Assembly: GCA_035546595.1 (NCBI GenBank)
Contig: DASZWO010000058.1
Coordinates: 18,617 to 82,616 of the forward strand
DNA: 64,000 nucleotides
Origin: Palsa-1447 sp035546595
GTDB lineage: Bacteria > Verrucomicrobiota > Verrucomicrobiia > Opitutales > Opitutaceae
Direction: 5' to 3'
A program made the translations under genes and the position numbers. The notes beneath the pieces are model-generated. The model did no database searches. It had not been told where the DNA came from and saw nothing but the letters and a program-made list of their open reading frames with translations. Positions 1 through 8,311 of the stretch are shown in pieces; the stretch's first letter is position 1, and each line of letters starts with the position of its first letter.

Positions 1-631
1 GGCGCCGGGAGGGATCGAGCACCAGGTCGCAATGGATCTCGTCCGAGCAGAGGACCAGCCGGTGCCGCGCGCAGAATTCCGCGAGGCGCTCCAGCTCCTC
101 GCGCCGCCAGACCCGCGCCACCGGGTTGTGCGGGTGGCAGAAGAGGAACATCCGGCTGCGCGGGGTCACGGCCCGCTCCAGGCCCTCCCAGTCGATCTGC
201 CAGCTCCCGCCGCGGAGCAGCAGGGGCACCGGCTGGGCCACGCGCCCGCGGAAGGGCGGCGCGCTGAGGAAGGGCGGGTAGATCGGCGTCAGGCTGAGGA
301 TGCCGTCGCCCGGCTCGCTGTAGGCCTCGATCGCGACGTTGAGGCCGCAGACCAGGCCCGGCAGCCAGACCAGCCAGGCCGGATCGATCCGCCAGCCGTA
401 GCGGGACTCCATGGCCGCGGTCACGGCGTCCACCGTCGAGTTCACCGGGCGGGCGTAGCCGAAGAGGCCGTGATCCGTCCTGCGCCTCAGGGCCTCGACG
501 ATCGCCGGCGGCGAGGCGAAGTCCATGTCGGCGACCCAGAGCGGGAGGATGTCCCGCCCCGCGTACTTCTGCCACTTCTGCGAGTCGGTGCCCCGGCGCT
601 CGGGGACGGTTGCGAAATCAAAGGAGGCCAT
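1..631 (-). CDS. PatB/MalY-type PLP aminotransferase (cystathionine beta-lyase-like), 3' end outside window
   Basis: Fold-type I pyridoxal-phosphate enzyme of the MalY/PatB group; members cleave cystathionine or act as aminotransferases in the cytosol. The 210 visible residues start at an ATG at 629-631 and run off the left edge. Seen: an N-terminal 'LPLWVADMDFASPPAI' segment and a 'CHPHNPVARVW' stretch corresponding to the family's HNP(T/G)GRVW, followed by SDEIHCDL, where the family Asp contacts the PLP ring nitrogen. The Schiff-base lysine lies beyond the window. V-A replaces the usual T-G after HNP, a mild oddity. The upstream region is shared with the divergent hsp20 gene. The family call is firm; the substrate is not. 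Confidence 0.85.
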   Translation of the reverse strand, partial: MASFDFATVPERRGTDSQKWQKYAGRDILPLWVADMDFASPPAIVEALRRRTDHGLFGYARPVNSTVDAVTAAMESRYGWRIDPAWLVWLPGLVCGLNVAIEAYSEPGDGILSLTPIYPPFLSAPPFRGRVAQPVPLLLRGGSWQIDWEGLERAVTPRSRMFLFCHPHNPVARVWRREELERLAEFCARHRLVLCSDEIHCDLVLDPSRR

Positions 632-812
632 GCGAAGGCGGAGGCTGCAATGAAAGCACGAAAGGCCCCGCTTGCACGGGGAATTTGTGTCATGGGGGCG
701 CGGGCCGCCCCCGGGAAAAATTAGCCCGGCTGCGCGTCACAGCGGGAAAAAACAGCACAGGCGGCTCCGGGCCTTAAAATCTCATGTTATTTCAATTCAG
801 GATTTTATGAAA

Positions 813-837
813 TTTGAGTCGTCCGGCATCCCGCATG
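813..837 (+). promoter_or_regulatory. Possible heat-shock-type promoter upstream of hsp20 pair
   Basis: TTTGAG at 813-818 and CCGCATG at 831-837 are 12 bases apart and resemble a sigma-32 pair (CTTGAA / CCCCAT). The surrounding 770-820 is much more A/T-rich than the rest of the locus. Two small heat-shock genes follow. This is a weak match made by eye; an ordinary sigma-70 promoter is equally possible. Confidence 0.25.
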
Positions 838-894
838 CACCGGGAGGGGCGGCTGCAGTCCGCAGCCCTCAAACCACCACAGGAGGAAAACACT

Positions 895-1341
895 ATGCGT
901 ATCGTTCGTTATTCGTATCCCAACGCCCGCCTCGGCGCCGCCGGACGCTTTGTCCGCAGCCCGTGGGCCGGGCTCGAAAGCGAGATCGACCAGCTGGTCG
1001 GCAGCGCCCTCGCCGGTTTCGCCGGCCCGGCGTCCGCCCAGCGCTTCCCGGTCGATCTCTATGAAGACAAGGACAACACCTACGTCCGGGCCGAGCTGCC
1101 CGGCGTGAAGCGCGAGGACATCAGCGTCGAGACGGTCAACGGCTATCTCACGCTGAGCGCGTCGCGCAAGCAGGGCGAGGGCGAGAACCAGGAGAGCTTC
1201 TCCTTCACCCGCTCCGTCACCCTCCCCGACGAGGTCGACACCGGCAAGATCTCCGCCAGCTACGAGAACGGGATCCTGACGGTGACGCTCCCGAAATCCG
1301 AGGCGGCCAAGCCGAAGAAGGTCACCGTCGAGGTCAAGTAA
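895..1341 (+). CDS. Small heat-shock protein, Hsp20/alpha-crystallin family
   Basis: ATP-independent holdase that binds unfolding proteins in the cytosol. The protein has 148 residues, with the alpha-crystallin domain from about residue 48 to 145: it opens at 'PVDLYEDKDNTYVRAELPG', has the conserved V-x-ELPGV-x-x-EDI core and ends with the 'YENGILTVTLPK' A-x-x-x-n-G-v-L motif. No C-terminal IXI motif is obvious. The start at 895 follows a strong AGGAGG 9 bases upstream; longer in-frame starts lack such a site. A second Hsp20 gene lies 24 bases downstream, so the two are probably co-transcribed and could form mixed oligomers. Confidence 0.93.
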   Translation: MRIVRYSYPNARLGAAGRFVRSPWAGLESEIDQLVGSALAGFAGPASAQRFPVDLYEDKDNTYVRAELPGVKREDISVETVNGYLTLSASRKQGEGENQESFSFTRSVTLPDEVDTGKISASYENGILTVTLPKSEAAKPKKVTVEVK

Positions 1342-1365
1342 CCGCCAACCCAGGAGGAATCCGCC

Positions 1366-1758
1366 ATGTCACTGTTCAACCAACTCATCTCACCGTTCAC
1401 CCGTCCGGCGGCCGCCGAGGCCGACGGCGCCGGCCCCAGCGTCGCTCCGCAGTACGCGGTGCGCGAGACCGACGACGCCTACGGGCTGACCGTCTACCTT
1501 CCGGGCGTCGCCAAGGACGGCCTGGAGCTGACCGCGGAAAGCGACCAGCTCCGGATCGTCGGCCGGCGGGCCTGGAAGCAGCCCGAGGGCTGGTCCGCGC
1601 TCTACCGGGAATCGGAGGAGCTCCCCTTCGCGCTCTCCCTCCCGCACGACAACGCCGTGGACCTCGACCGGATCCACGCCGAGCTCGCGGACGGCGTCCT
1701 GCGGGTCTCGCTGCCCAAGAGCGCCGAGCTCAAGCCGCGCAAGATCGCGGTCAGCTGA
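1366..1758 (+). CDS. Second Hsp20-family protein
   Basis: 130-residue small heat-shock protein, clearly diverged from its upstream neighbour. The alpha-crystallin domain spans about residues 28-130, with 'YGLTVYLPGVAKDGLELTA' and the terminal 'LADGVLRVSLPK' (A-x-G-V-L) motif. It keeps a C-terminal 'RKIAV' that could serve as the I/V-x-I/V tail. AGGAGG lies just upstream of the ATG. A strong intrinsic terminator follows the stop codon, closing the two-gene unit. It looks like a tandem duplicate that has specialised; partner exchange is an inference. Confidence 0.9.
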   Translation: MSLFNQLISPFTRPAAAEADGAGPSVAPQYAVRETDDAYGLTVYLPGVAKDGLELTAESDQLRIVGRRAWKQPEGWSALYRESEELPFALSLPHDNAVDLDRIHAELADGVLRVSLPKSAELKPRKIAVS

Positions 1759-1779
1759 GCGCTTCCGCCGCAGCTTCCA

Positions 1780-1813
1780 GCCGGGCGTCCTCGGGGCGCC
1801 CGGCTTTTCTTTT
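1780..1813 (+). terminator. Intrinsic terminator after the hsp20 pair
   Basis: An 8-base perfect stem (GCCGGGCG at 1780-1787 with CGCCCGGC at 1797-1804), a 9-base loop, then TTTTCTTTT. It sits 21 bases after the second hsp20 stop and points in the right direction. Confidence 0.85.
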
Positions 1814-1835
1814 GCCGCGCCGCGGCCGCGCGCGG

Positions 1836-1851
1836 TAGCCTTCCGGCCATG
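1836..1851 (+). promoter_or_regulatory. TANNNT box directly before the DCC gene start
   Basis: TAGCCT at 1836-1841 is followed by 7 bases and then the ATG at 1849. This spacing would place the transcription start on or next to the start codon. There is no Shine-Dalgarno sequence. Similar spacing occurs before four other genes in the window. Confidence 0.35.
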
Positions 1852-2283
1852 GATGCGCCGCAGCCAGCCGGACCGGTCCTGCTCTTCGACGGCGAGTGCG
1901 GCCTCTGCCAGCGCCTCGTCGGCCTGCTGCTGCGGCTCGATCGCGCCGGGCGGCTCCGTTTCGCGCCGCTGCAGGGGCCGGCGGCCCAGGCCTTCCTCCG
2001 CTCGCACCGCCTTCCCACCCGCAGCTTCAGCAGCCTCGTCTTCGTGCCGGACTGGTCCCGGCGCGCGCGCGCGGACTTCCGCCTGCGCACCGACGGGGTG
2101 ATCGGCGCGCTGCGCTGCCTGGGCGCCGGCGGCCGGATGGCGGCGGGCGCGCTGCGGCTGGCGCCGGCGCCGCTGCGGGACCTGGCCTACCGGGCGGTAG
2201 CCCGGGTTCGGCACCGGCTGTTCGGGCCATGGCGGCCGCGGCCGCCGGCGCGGCCGGAATGGGCCGCGCGCTTCCTAGAATAG
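1849..2283 (+). CDS. DCC-family (DUF393) thiol-disulfide oxidoreductase-like protein
   Basis: 144 residues. The N-terminal 'LLFDGECGLCQ' (about residues 11-21) is the family's D-G-x-C-x-x-C signature, a thioredoxin-like redox motif, followed by a family-typical stretch around 'RLRFAPLQG'. Members are small cytosolic proteins with a putative redox role; no substrate is established. No Shine-Dalgarno is visible at the ATG. The 3' end overlaps the 3' end of the convergent terC by 9 bases, so there is no room for a terminator between them. Confidence 0.85.
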   Translation: MDAPQPAGPVLLFDGECGLCQRLVGLLLRLDRAGRLRFAPLQGPAAQAFLRSHRLPTRSFSSLVFVPDWSRRARADFRLRTDGVIGALRCLGAGGRMAAGALRLAPAPLRDLAYRAVARVRHRLFGPWRPRPPARPEWAARFLE

Positions 2284-3027
2284 GAGGCAGGCGGCGAGCA
2301 GCCCCCCGATCACCGCGAGGGTGAGGGGGGTCGAGACGTGGAACCACGGCTCGGCCATCATCTTGGCGCCGATGAAGAGGAGGATGGCCGCCAGCCCCGT
2401 CTTGAGATGGCGGAAGCGCGGGACCATCCCGTTCACCACCAGGAAGAGGGAGCGCAGCCCGAGGACGGCGAAGAGGTTGGAGGTGAAGGCGACGAGGATG
2501 CTCTGGGTCACCGCCAGAACGGCGGGAAGCGAGTCCAAGGCGAAGACCAGGTCGGTGGTCTCGACCAGGATGAGGATGGTGGCGAAGGCCGGCAGCCCCA
2601 GGCGCCGGCTCCAGCGGAAGATGCGGCCGGCGGAGGGATCGGGGAGGACATCCCCCTTGCCGCGTCCCAGGAGCAGGCGGACGCCGGTGTAGGCGAGGAA
2701 GAGGCCGAAGACCCAGAGGATCGGCGGAAACCGGCGGAGCAGGCCCACCCCCGCCACGATGAACGCGCCGCGCATCGCGACCGCGCCGAGCACGCCCCAG
2801 AACAGGATCCGCGACTGCTCGCGCGGCGGGGTCCGGAAGCGCTCGAAGATCAGGAGGAAGACGAAGACATTGTCCACGCTCAGCCCCAGTTCGACCAGGT
2901 ATCCCGCGAAATACTGGGCGGCGGGCTCGGACCCGCGCCACCAGGCCAGGACCGCTCCCCAGGCGAGCGCGGCCGCCGCCCAGAGGGCGGCCTGCAGGAG
3001 GGCGCGGGAGGTTTCGGGCTTATTCAC
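2275..3027 (-). CDS. TerC/Alx-family integral membrane protein
   Basis: Polytopic inner-membrane protein of the TerC family, linked to tellurite resistance, Mn export or metal loading of secreted proteins in other bacteria. Seen: about seven hydrophobic segments and the two acidic signatures 'ELGLSVDNVFVF' near residue 50 and 'LVETTDLVFALDSLPA' near residue 150, which carry the conserved intramembrane Asp residues. I chose the GTG at 3025-3027 (250 aa); a TTG at 3070-3072 would add 15 residues. No Mn-sensing yybP-ykoY riboswitch fold could be recognised upstream. The stop overlaps the convergent DCC gene. Confidence 0.88.
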   Translation of the reverse strand: MNKPETSRALLQAALWAAAALAWGAVLAWWRGSEPAAQYFAGYLVELGLSVDNVFVFLLIFERFRTPPREQSRILFWGVLGAVAMRGAFIVAGVGLLRRFPPILWVFGLFLAYTGVRLLLGRGKGDVLPDPSAGRIFRWSRRLGLPAFATILILVETTDLVFALDSLPAVLAVTQSILVAFTSNLFAVLGLRSLFLVVNGMVPRFRHLKTGLAAILLFIGAKMMAEPWFHVSTPLTLAVIGGLLAACLLF

Positions 3028-3138
3028 TGCGGGGGCGGGGTTTAAACTTCGGCGCGTCCCCGAAAATGACAACGTTTTGTGCCGAAGGGCGTTACTTGAC
3101 CGCCGGCACCATCGTCTGCATGGGTGGTCTCACCCGTG

Positions 3139-3705
3139 ATGTCCCTTCCCCGCCTGTCTCTGTTTGCCGCCGCCCTGGGTCTCGCCGGGGTCCCGGCCCG
3201 CGCCCAGCTGGCCGACTCGTCGCCTTTCCTGCCCGCGGGCGTCGCGGGGGGGACCTCGACTGACGCGAGCGCGCTCGAGCTGCGCGGCATCCTCGTCGGG
3301 CCAGAGGGGACCCGCTACGACATCTACGACCCCGCGAAGAAGTCCGGCACCTGGGCGGGAGTGGGGGAGCGGGGCCATGATTTCACCATCCGCTCGGCCG
3401 AAGGCGACCTGTCCAATGGCGGCCGCCTCGTCGTGCAGGCCGCCGGCCGCACCTATCCGCTCACCCTCAAGACCGCCCGGGCCAGCGCCAGCGGGCCGGT
3501 CGCCCCCCGCGGCCTGATCGGCGCCGCGAGTATGAACGGGAACGTGCCGGCGGACGAGGCCCAGCGCCTCGCCGCGGTCGCCGAGGAGGTGCGCCGGCGC
3601 CGCCAGCTCCGCGACCAGGCGACGCAGGGCGGGGCGCAGCCGGCGGAGACCAACGCCGCCCAGGCCGGCGCGCCGGGACGCGGCCGGCGCCAGCAGGGCC
3701 GCTAG
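3139..3705 (+). CDS. Secreted protein of unknown function
   Basis: 188 residues, not recognised. The N-terminus is a clear Sec signal peptide ('LSLFAAALGLAGVPARA', cleavage expected after ARA). The middle (about 45-115) is a predicted beta-rich module with 'GPEGTRYDIYDP' and 'RLVVQAAGRTYPLTLK'. The C-terminus is Arg/Gln/Ala-rich and probably disordered, ending GRRQQGR. The ATG at 3139 puts the signal peptide first; GTG codons at 3124 and 3136 are alternatives. Its stop codon interlocks with that of the convergent ychF in a CTAG tetranucleotide. Confidence 0.6.
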   Translation: MSLPRLSLFAAALGLAGVPARAQLADSSPFLPAGVAGGTSTDASALELRGILVGPEGTRYDIYDPAKKSGTWAGVGERGHDFTIRSAEGDLSNGGRLVVQAAGRTYPLTLKTARASASGPVAPRGLIGAASMNGNVPADEAQRLAAVAEEVRRRRQLRDQATQGGAQPAETNAAQAGAPGRGRRQQGR

Positions 3706-4805
3706 TTGTTGAAGCGGAACAGGGCGACGTCCCCGTCCTGGAAGACGTATTCCTTGCCCTCGAGGCGGTACTTTCCGGCCTCGCGCGCGGCGGCGACGCT
3801 CCCGAGGCGGGAAAGGTCGGCATAGGAGACGACCTCGGCCTTGATGAATCCCTTCTCGAAGTCGGTATGGATCACGCCCGCCGCCTGCGGGGCCTTCCAG
3901 CCCTTGCGGATCGTCCAGGCCCGCGCCTCCTTCTCGCCCGCCGTGAAGTAGGTGACCAGCCCGAGCAGGGCGTAGGCGGCGCGGATCAGGGCCGAGACCC
4001 CCGAGTCCTTCACTCCCAGGTCCTTGAGGAAGGCGGCGGCCTCCTCCGGCGAGAGATCGACCAGCTCGGACTCGATGCGCGCGCTGATCGGGACGTAGGC
4101 CGCGTCGTGGTGCTGGCGCACGAAGGCCGCGACCTTCTGCACCGCGGGGTTCTCCTCCGCCGCCGCCAAATCGGACTCGGCGACGTTGCAGGCGTAGATC
4201 ACGGGCTTGGCGCTGAGGAGCTGGAAGAGCCGGAGCAGCTTCGCCTCGTCCTCGTGGACCGGCAGCGTGCCGGCGGGCTTGTTGGCGTTGAGGTGCGGCA
4301 CCAGCCGCTCCAGCAGCGCCAGCTCCGCCTGCGCCTCCTTGTCCCCGCTCTTGGCCTTCTTCGCGTTCTTCTCGATCCGCTTCTGCACCGCGTCCAGGTC
4401 GGAGAGGATCAGCTCGGTGGAGATGATCTCGATGTCGCGCACCGGGTCGACCGAGCCCATGGTGTGGATCACGTCCGGGTCCTCGAAGCAGCGCACGACG
4501 TGGACGATGGCGTCCACCTCGCGGATGTGGGAGAGGAACTGGTTGCCCAGGCCCTCGCCCTTGCTCGCGCCGGCGACCAGGCCGGCGATGTCGACGAACT
4601 CGATCGCGGCGGGGATCAGGACGCTGGTCTTGGCGATCCGGGCCAGCACCGGCAGCCGCTCGTCGGGCACCGCCACCACGCCCACGTTGGGGTCGATGGT
4701 GCAGAAGGGGTAGTTGGCCGCCTCGGCCTTGCGCGAGCGCGTCAGGGCGTTGAAGAGGGTGGATTTGCCCACATTGGGCAGCCCGACGATGCCGGTCTTG
4801 AGCAT
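3702..4805 (-). CDS. ychF: Redox-regulated ATPase YchF (OLA1/Obg-like)
   Basis: 367 residues, the usual YchF length (363 in E. coli). It is a P-loop NTPase of the Obg-related group that prefers ATP over GTP and associates with ribosomes. Seen: G1 'GLPNVGKSTLFNALT' at residues 8-22, 'FVDIAGLVAGASKGEGLGN' as G3, the coiled-coil middle with many Lys/Glu, and the C-terminal TGS domain ending 'KEYVFQDGDVALFRFNN'. The ATG at 4803-4805 gives the canonical MxxKxGIVGLPN start; an upstream in-frame extension does not look coding. The gene is divergent from rpsP, with a 113-base shared control region. Confidence 0.96.
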   Translation of the reverse strand: MLKTGIVGLPNVGKSTLFNALTRSRKAEAANYPFCTIDPNVGVVAVPDERLPVLARIAKTSVLIPAAIEFVDIAGLVAGASKGEGLGNQFLSHIREVDAIVHVVRCFEDPDVIHTMGSVDPVRDIEIISTELILSDLDAVQKRIEKNAKKAKSGDKEAQAELALLERLVPHLNANKPAGTLPVHEDEAKLLRLFQLLSAKPVIYACNVAESDLAAAEENPAVQKVAAFVRQHHDAAYVPISARIESELVDLSPEEAAAFLKDLGVKDSGVSALIRAAYALLGLVTYFTAGEKEARAWTIRKGWKAPQAAGVIHTDFEKGFIKAEVVSYADLSRLGSVAAAREAGKYRLEGKEYVFQDGDVALFRFNN

Positions 4806-4848
4806 GGAAAGGAGGGAAAGGGGGCCATTGACCCGCCCCACTCGACCC

Positions 4849-4877
4849 TTGACAAGCCCTTTGTCGCGCCATCTTTT
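4849..4877 (+). promoter_or_regulatory. Candidate promoter of the rpsP-trmD-rplS block
   Basis: A consensus TTGACA (4849-4854) is followed after 15-17 bases by CATCTT/TCTTTT. This gives a leader of about 35 bases before rpsP. The -35 box is perfect; the -10 box is poor. Confidence 0.45.
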
Positions 4878-4918
4878 GGACGGCTCTCCGCAAACCAACC
4901 GTCCCTCCGCACCTTTCC

Positions 4919-5182
4919 ATGGCCCTCAAGATCCGTCTCACCCGCATCGGCGCCACCCACCAGCCGCACTACCGCGTCGTCGTCGCCGAAGCCCGCTCCC
5001 GCCGCGATGGCGACCCCGTGGAGGTCCTCGGGACCTACGATCCGCGGACCAAGGGGCAGCAGGTGAGGCTGGACCTGGGCCGGGTGGACTACTGGCTGAG
5101 CAAGGGCGCCACGCCCTCCGACACGCTCCACGCGATCATCAAGCGGGCCCGCCGCTCGGCGGCCGCGGCGCCGGCGAGCTGA
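4919..5182 (+). CDS. rpsP: 30S ribosomal protein S16
   Basis: 87 residues matching bS16: 'LKIRLTRIGATHQPHYRVVVAEA', the 'EVLGTYDP' turn and 'WLSKGATPSDTLHAIIKRA'. It is an assembly protein of the 30S body. The tail is short and Ala-rich. It leads the classical rpsP/trmD/rplS operon, but the gene that normally follows, rimM, is missing here; trmD starts 28 bases after the stop. There is no Shine-Dalgarno before the ATG. Confidence 0.97.
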   Translation: MALKIRLTRIGATHQPHYRVVVAEARSRRDGDPVEVLGTYDPRTKGQQVRLDLGRVDYWLSKGATPSDTLHAIIKRARRSAAAAPAS

Positions 5183-5210
5183 GCCCTCCGGGGCCGGCCC
5201 AGGGGAAGTC

Positions 5211-5882
5211 ATGCTCCGCATCGACGTCCTCACCCTGTTCCCGGCCATGCTGGACGGGTTCCTCTCCGAGAGCATGATCGGGCGCGCCCGGGAGAACGGC
5301 CTGGTCGAGGTCAGGGTCCACGACCTGCGGGCCTGGACCGCCGACAAGCACCGCACGGCGGACGACCGTCCCTTCGGGGGCGGGGCCGGGATGGTGATGA
5401 AGCCGGAGCCGGTCTTCGCCGCGATCGAGCAGCTCCAGAGCCCGGGCTGCCGCCGGATCTACCTCACCCCCGACGGGGAGCCCCTCTCCCCGGCGATCGC
5501 GCGGGAGCTGTCGGGCGAGGCCCACCTGGTCCTGCTCAGCGGCCACTACGAGGGCATCGACCAGCGGATCCGGGAGCGGGTGATCGACCGGGAGATCAGC
5601 ATCGGGGACTACGTGCTGACGAACGGCACCCTGGCGGCGGCGGTCCTGATCGACGCCCTCAGCCGGTTCATCCCGGGGGTGCTCGGGGAGGAAAAGTCGT
5701 TGACGCACGAATCTTTCACGGGCAAGTTGCTCGACTTTCCTCAATACACGCGTCCCGCCGAGTTTCGGGGCATGTCCGTGCCGGAAGTGCTCCTCTCCGG
5801 CAACCATGCCGAGATCGAGAAGTGGCGTCACCAGCGTGCTTTGGAGAAGACCCAGCGCAACCGTCCCGATTTACTCAAATAA
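5211..5882 (+). CDS. trmD: tRNA (guanine(37)-N1)-methyltransferase TrmD
   Basis: 223 residues; SPOUT-family enzyme that makes m1G37 in tRNAs reading CNN codons and so prevents +1 frameshifting. Seen: N-terminal 'IDVLTLFPAMLDGFL', 'DDRPFGGGAGMVMKPEPVF', and the trefoil-knot SAM site 'LLSGHYEGIDQRI' and 'EISIGDYVLTNGTLAAAVL'. Most homologues have GG in the 'LTNG' turn, here N-G. AGGGGAAG lies just upstream of the ATG. It is flanked by rpsP and rplS in one operon. Confidence 0.97.
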   Translation: MLRIDVLTLFPAMLDGFLSESMIGRARENGLVEVRVHDLRAWTADKHRTADDRPFGGGAGMVMKPEPVFAAIEQLQSPGCRRIYLTPDGEPLSPAIARELSGEAHLVLLSGHYEGIDQRIRERVIDREISIGDYVLTNGTLAAAVLIDALSRFIPGVLGEEKSLTHESFTGKLLDFPQYTRPAEFRGMSVPEVLLSGNHAEIEKWRHQRALEKTQRNRPDLLK

Positions 5883-5892
5883 AGGCCAGGCC

Positions 5893-6270
5893 ATGAATCC
5901 GATCATCAAGGAGATCACCTCCGTCCAACTGAAGAAAGACCTCCCCCCCTTCAAGGTGGGGGACGGCGTCCGCGTCCACACCAAGGTGCGCGAAGGCGAC
6001 AAGGAGCGGGTGCAGATCTTCTCCGGGATCGTGATCGCCCGCAAGGGCCATGGCATCGCCGAGACCTTCACCGTCCGCCGCATCAGCTACGGCGAGGGCG
6101 TGGAGCGGGTCTTCCCGAGCCACTCGCCCAACATCGAGAAGATCGAGATCGAGCGCGAGTCCGAGCCGATGCGCGCCCGCCTCTACTACCTGCGCAACCG
6201 CACCGGCAAGGCCGCGGTGGCGATCCGGGAAAAGGAGCGTCGGGTCGAGGCCGCGGCGCCCGCCAAGTAA
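5893..6270 (+). CDS. rplS: 50S ribosomal protein L19
   Basis: 125 residues of bL19, at the 30S-50S interface. Seen: 'FKVGDGVRVHTKVREGDKERVQIFSGIVIARKG' in the SH3-like core and the family 'TVRRISYGEGVERVFP.HSP.I..IE' block, followed by 'RARLYYLRNRTGKAAVAIREKER'. The ATG at 5893 is 11 bases after the trmD stop. Transketolase follows after 21 bases and may be read through from this operon. Confidence 0.97.
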   Translation: MNPIIKEITSVQLKKDLPPFKVGDGVRVHTKVREGDKERVQIFSGIVIARKGHGIAETFTVRRISYGEGVERVFPSHSPNIEKIEIERESEPMRARLYYLRNRTGKAAVAIREKERRVEAAAPAK

Positions 6271-6291
6271 GCCTCAGCCCCGTTTTTCTCC

Positions 6292-8286
6292 ATGGCCTTG
6301 GAAACCAATATTCTGTCCCAGGCCGCCAACCAGGCGCGCGGCCTCGCGATCGACGCCGTCCACGCCTGCTCCTCCGGCCACCTCGGCCTCCCGCTCGGCT
6401 GCGCCGACCTGGGCGCGGTGCTTTACGGGCACGCCCTGCAGCACAACCCGGCCCACCCGCGCTGGATCAACCGCGACCGCTTCGTCCTCTCCGCCGGCCA
6501 CGGCAGCATGTTCCTCTACGCCTGGCTGCACCTCAGCGGCTACGACCTGCCCCTCGAGCAGGTTAAGAAGTTCCGCTCGCTGCACAGCATCACCCCCGGC
6601 CACCCGGAATTCCGGGACACCCCCGGGGTCGAGGCCACCACCGGCCCGCTCGGCCAGGGCATCGGCAACTCCGTCGGCATGGCCATCGCCGGCCAGATGG
6701 CCGCGGCCCGCTTCAACACCCCGGCTCACCCCATCTTCGACTACCACGTGGTCTGCCTCGCCGGCGACGGCTGCATGCAGGAAGGCGTGGGAATGGAGGC
6801 GGTGGAGCTCGCCGGGCACCAGAAGCTCGACAACCTGATCCTGATCTACGACTCGAACGGCGTCACCCTGGACGCCATGGCGGACAAGACCCAGAGCGAG
6901 AACACCGCCGGGCGCTTCAAGGCCATCGGCTGGGACGTCCAGACGGTCGACGGCCACGACATGGCCGCCTTCTTCAAGGCCTTCAACAAGGCGAAGAAGG
7001 CCGCCAGCGGGAAGCCCCAGCTGATCATCGCCAAGACCATCATCGCCAAGGGGATCGCCGAGGTGCAGGGCACCCAGAAGGGCCACGGCGAAGGCGGGGC
7101 GAAGTTCGCCGACGGCGCCCACGCCGCGCTCGGCCTGCCCGCCGGCCAGCAATTCTACGTCAGCGAGGAGGTCCGCGCCTATTTCGCCGACCACAAGAAG
7201 CGGCTGATCCGCCGCTACAAGAAATGGGAGAAACTTTACCAGGAGTGGCGCGCCGGCTCCCCGGAGCGGGCCAAGCTGCTCGACTCGGCGGCCGACATCC
7301 CCGGCGCGGCCAAGCTGATGGAGAAGATCCCGAACTTCCCCGCCGGAGCCGAGATCAAGAACGGCACCCGCGCGGCGGGCCGCGACATCCTCCAGCCGGT
7401 GGCGGCCGAGATGCCCCTGCTGATCAGCGGCAGCGCCGACCTCCACGGCTCGACCTACAACTACATCCAGGCGGACAAGGACTTCGATCCCAGCAACCGC
7501 GCCGGCCGCAACATCCGCTTCGGCATCCGCGAGCACGCCATGGCGGCGATCTGCAACGGCGTGGCCTACGACGGCCTCTTCCGCCCCTCCTGCGCCACCT
7601 TCCTGGTCTTCGCCGACTACTCCCGGCCCTCGATGCGCCTGGCGGCGCTCTCCAAGCTCCCGGTCGTCTACATCTACACCCATGACTCGATCGGGGTGGG
7701 CGAGGACGGCCCGACCCACGAGCCGATCGAGACCATCTCCGCCCTCCGCCTCATCCCCGGCTTCGACGTCATCCGACCGGCCGACGGGGAGGAGACCGCG
7801 GCCGCCTTCGCGGCGGCGATGGAGCGGACCGACGGCCCGACCCTGCTGGCGCTGACCCGCCAGTCCGTGCCCGACCTGGCCGAGATTCCGGCGGCGACCC
7901 GCCGCGCCGGCGTGCTGCGCGGGGGCTACATCGCCCGCCAGGAGAAGGCCGCCCTGACCCACATCATCATCGGCACCGGCAGCGAGCTGCAGCTCGCCCT
8001 GGCCGCGGCCAAGCAGCTGGGCGACGGCGTCCGCGTGGTGTCGCTTCCGTCCTTCGAGCGCTTCAACCGCCAGTCGCAGGAGTACCGCGAGAGCGTGCTT
8101 CCGACCTCCTGCCGCAAGCGGGTCGCGATCGAGGCGGGCGTGCCCGACCTCTGGCGCGAATACGTCGGCCTCGAGGGCAAGGTGATCGGGATCCGCCGCT
8201 TCGGCCTCAGCGCCCCGGCGCCGGTCGTCTTCAAGGAGCTCGGCATCACCGTCGAGAACCTGGTCGCGGCCGCCCAGGCGCTCTGA
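6292..8286 (+). CDS. tkt: Transketolase
   Basis: 664 residues, standard bacterial length. It is a thiamine-diphosphate enzyme of the non-oxidative pentose-phosphate pathway that moves two-carbon ketol units between sugar phosphates. Seen: N-terminal PP domain with 'SSGHLGLPLGCADL' and 'GDGCMQEGVGMEA' leading to 'DSNGVTLD' (TPP/Mg site), a central Pyr domain with the catalytic Glu in 'RFGIREHAMAAICNG', and the C-terminal transketolase domain. It would absorb xylulose 5-phosphate made by the araBAD genes at 49-52.7 kb. The 3' end is only 25 bases from the convergent next gene. Confidence 0.97.
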   Translation: MALETNILSQAANQARGLAIDAVHACSSGHLGLPLGCADLGAVLYGHALQHNPAHPRWINRDRFVLSAGHGSMFLYAWLHLSGYDLPLEQVKKFRSLHSITPGHPEFRDTPGVEATTGPLGQGIGNSVGMAIAGQMAAARFNTPAHPIFDYHVVCLAGDGCMQEGVGMEAVELAGHQKLDNLILIYDSNGVTLDAMADKTQSENTAGRFKAIGWDVQTVDGHDMAAFFKAFNKAKKAASGKPQLIIAKTIIAKGIAEVQGTQKGHGEGGAKFADGAHAALGLPAGQQFYVSEEVRAYFADHKKRLIRRYKKWEKLYQEWRAGSPERAKLLDSAADIPGAAKLMEKIPNFPAGAEIKNGTRAAGRDILQPVAAEMPLLISGSADLHGSTYNYIQADKDFDPSNRAGRNIRFGIREHAMAAICNGVAYDGLFRPSCATFLVFADYSRPSMRLAALSKLPVVYIYTHDSIGVGEDGPTHEPIETISALRLIPGFDVIRPADGEETAAAFAAAMERTDGPTLLALTRQSVPDLAEIPAATRRAGVLRGGYIARQEKAALTHIIIGTGSELQLALAAAKQLGDGVRVVSLPSFERFNRQSQEYRESVLPTSCRKRVAIEAGVPDLWREYVGLEGKVIGIRRFGLSAPAPVVFKELGITVENLVAAAQAL

Positions 8287-8311
8287 GGGGGCGATCCCGC
8301 GGCCCCGGCGC

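Noticed and set aside
3028..3138. Possible Mn-sensing yybP-ykoY riboswitch upstream of terC
   Set aside because: The family association is known, but the conserved loops and paired stems could not be found on the minus strand.
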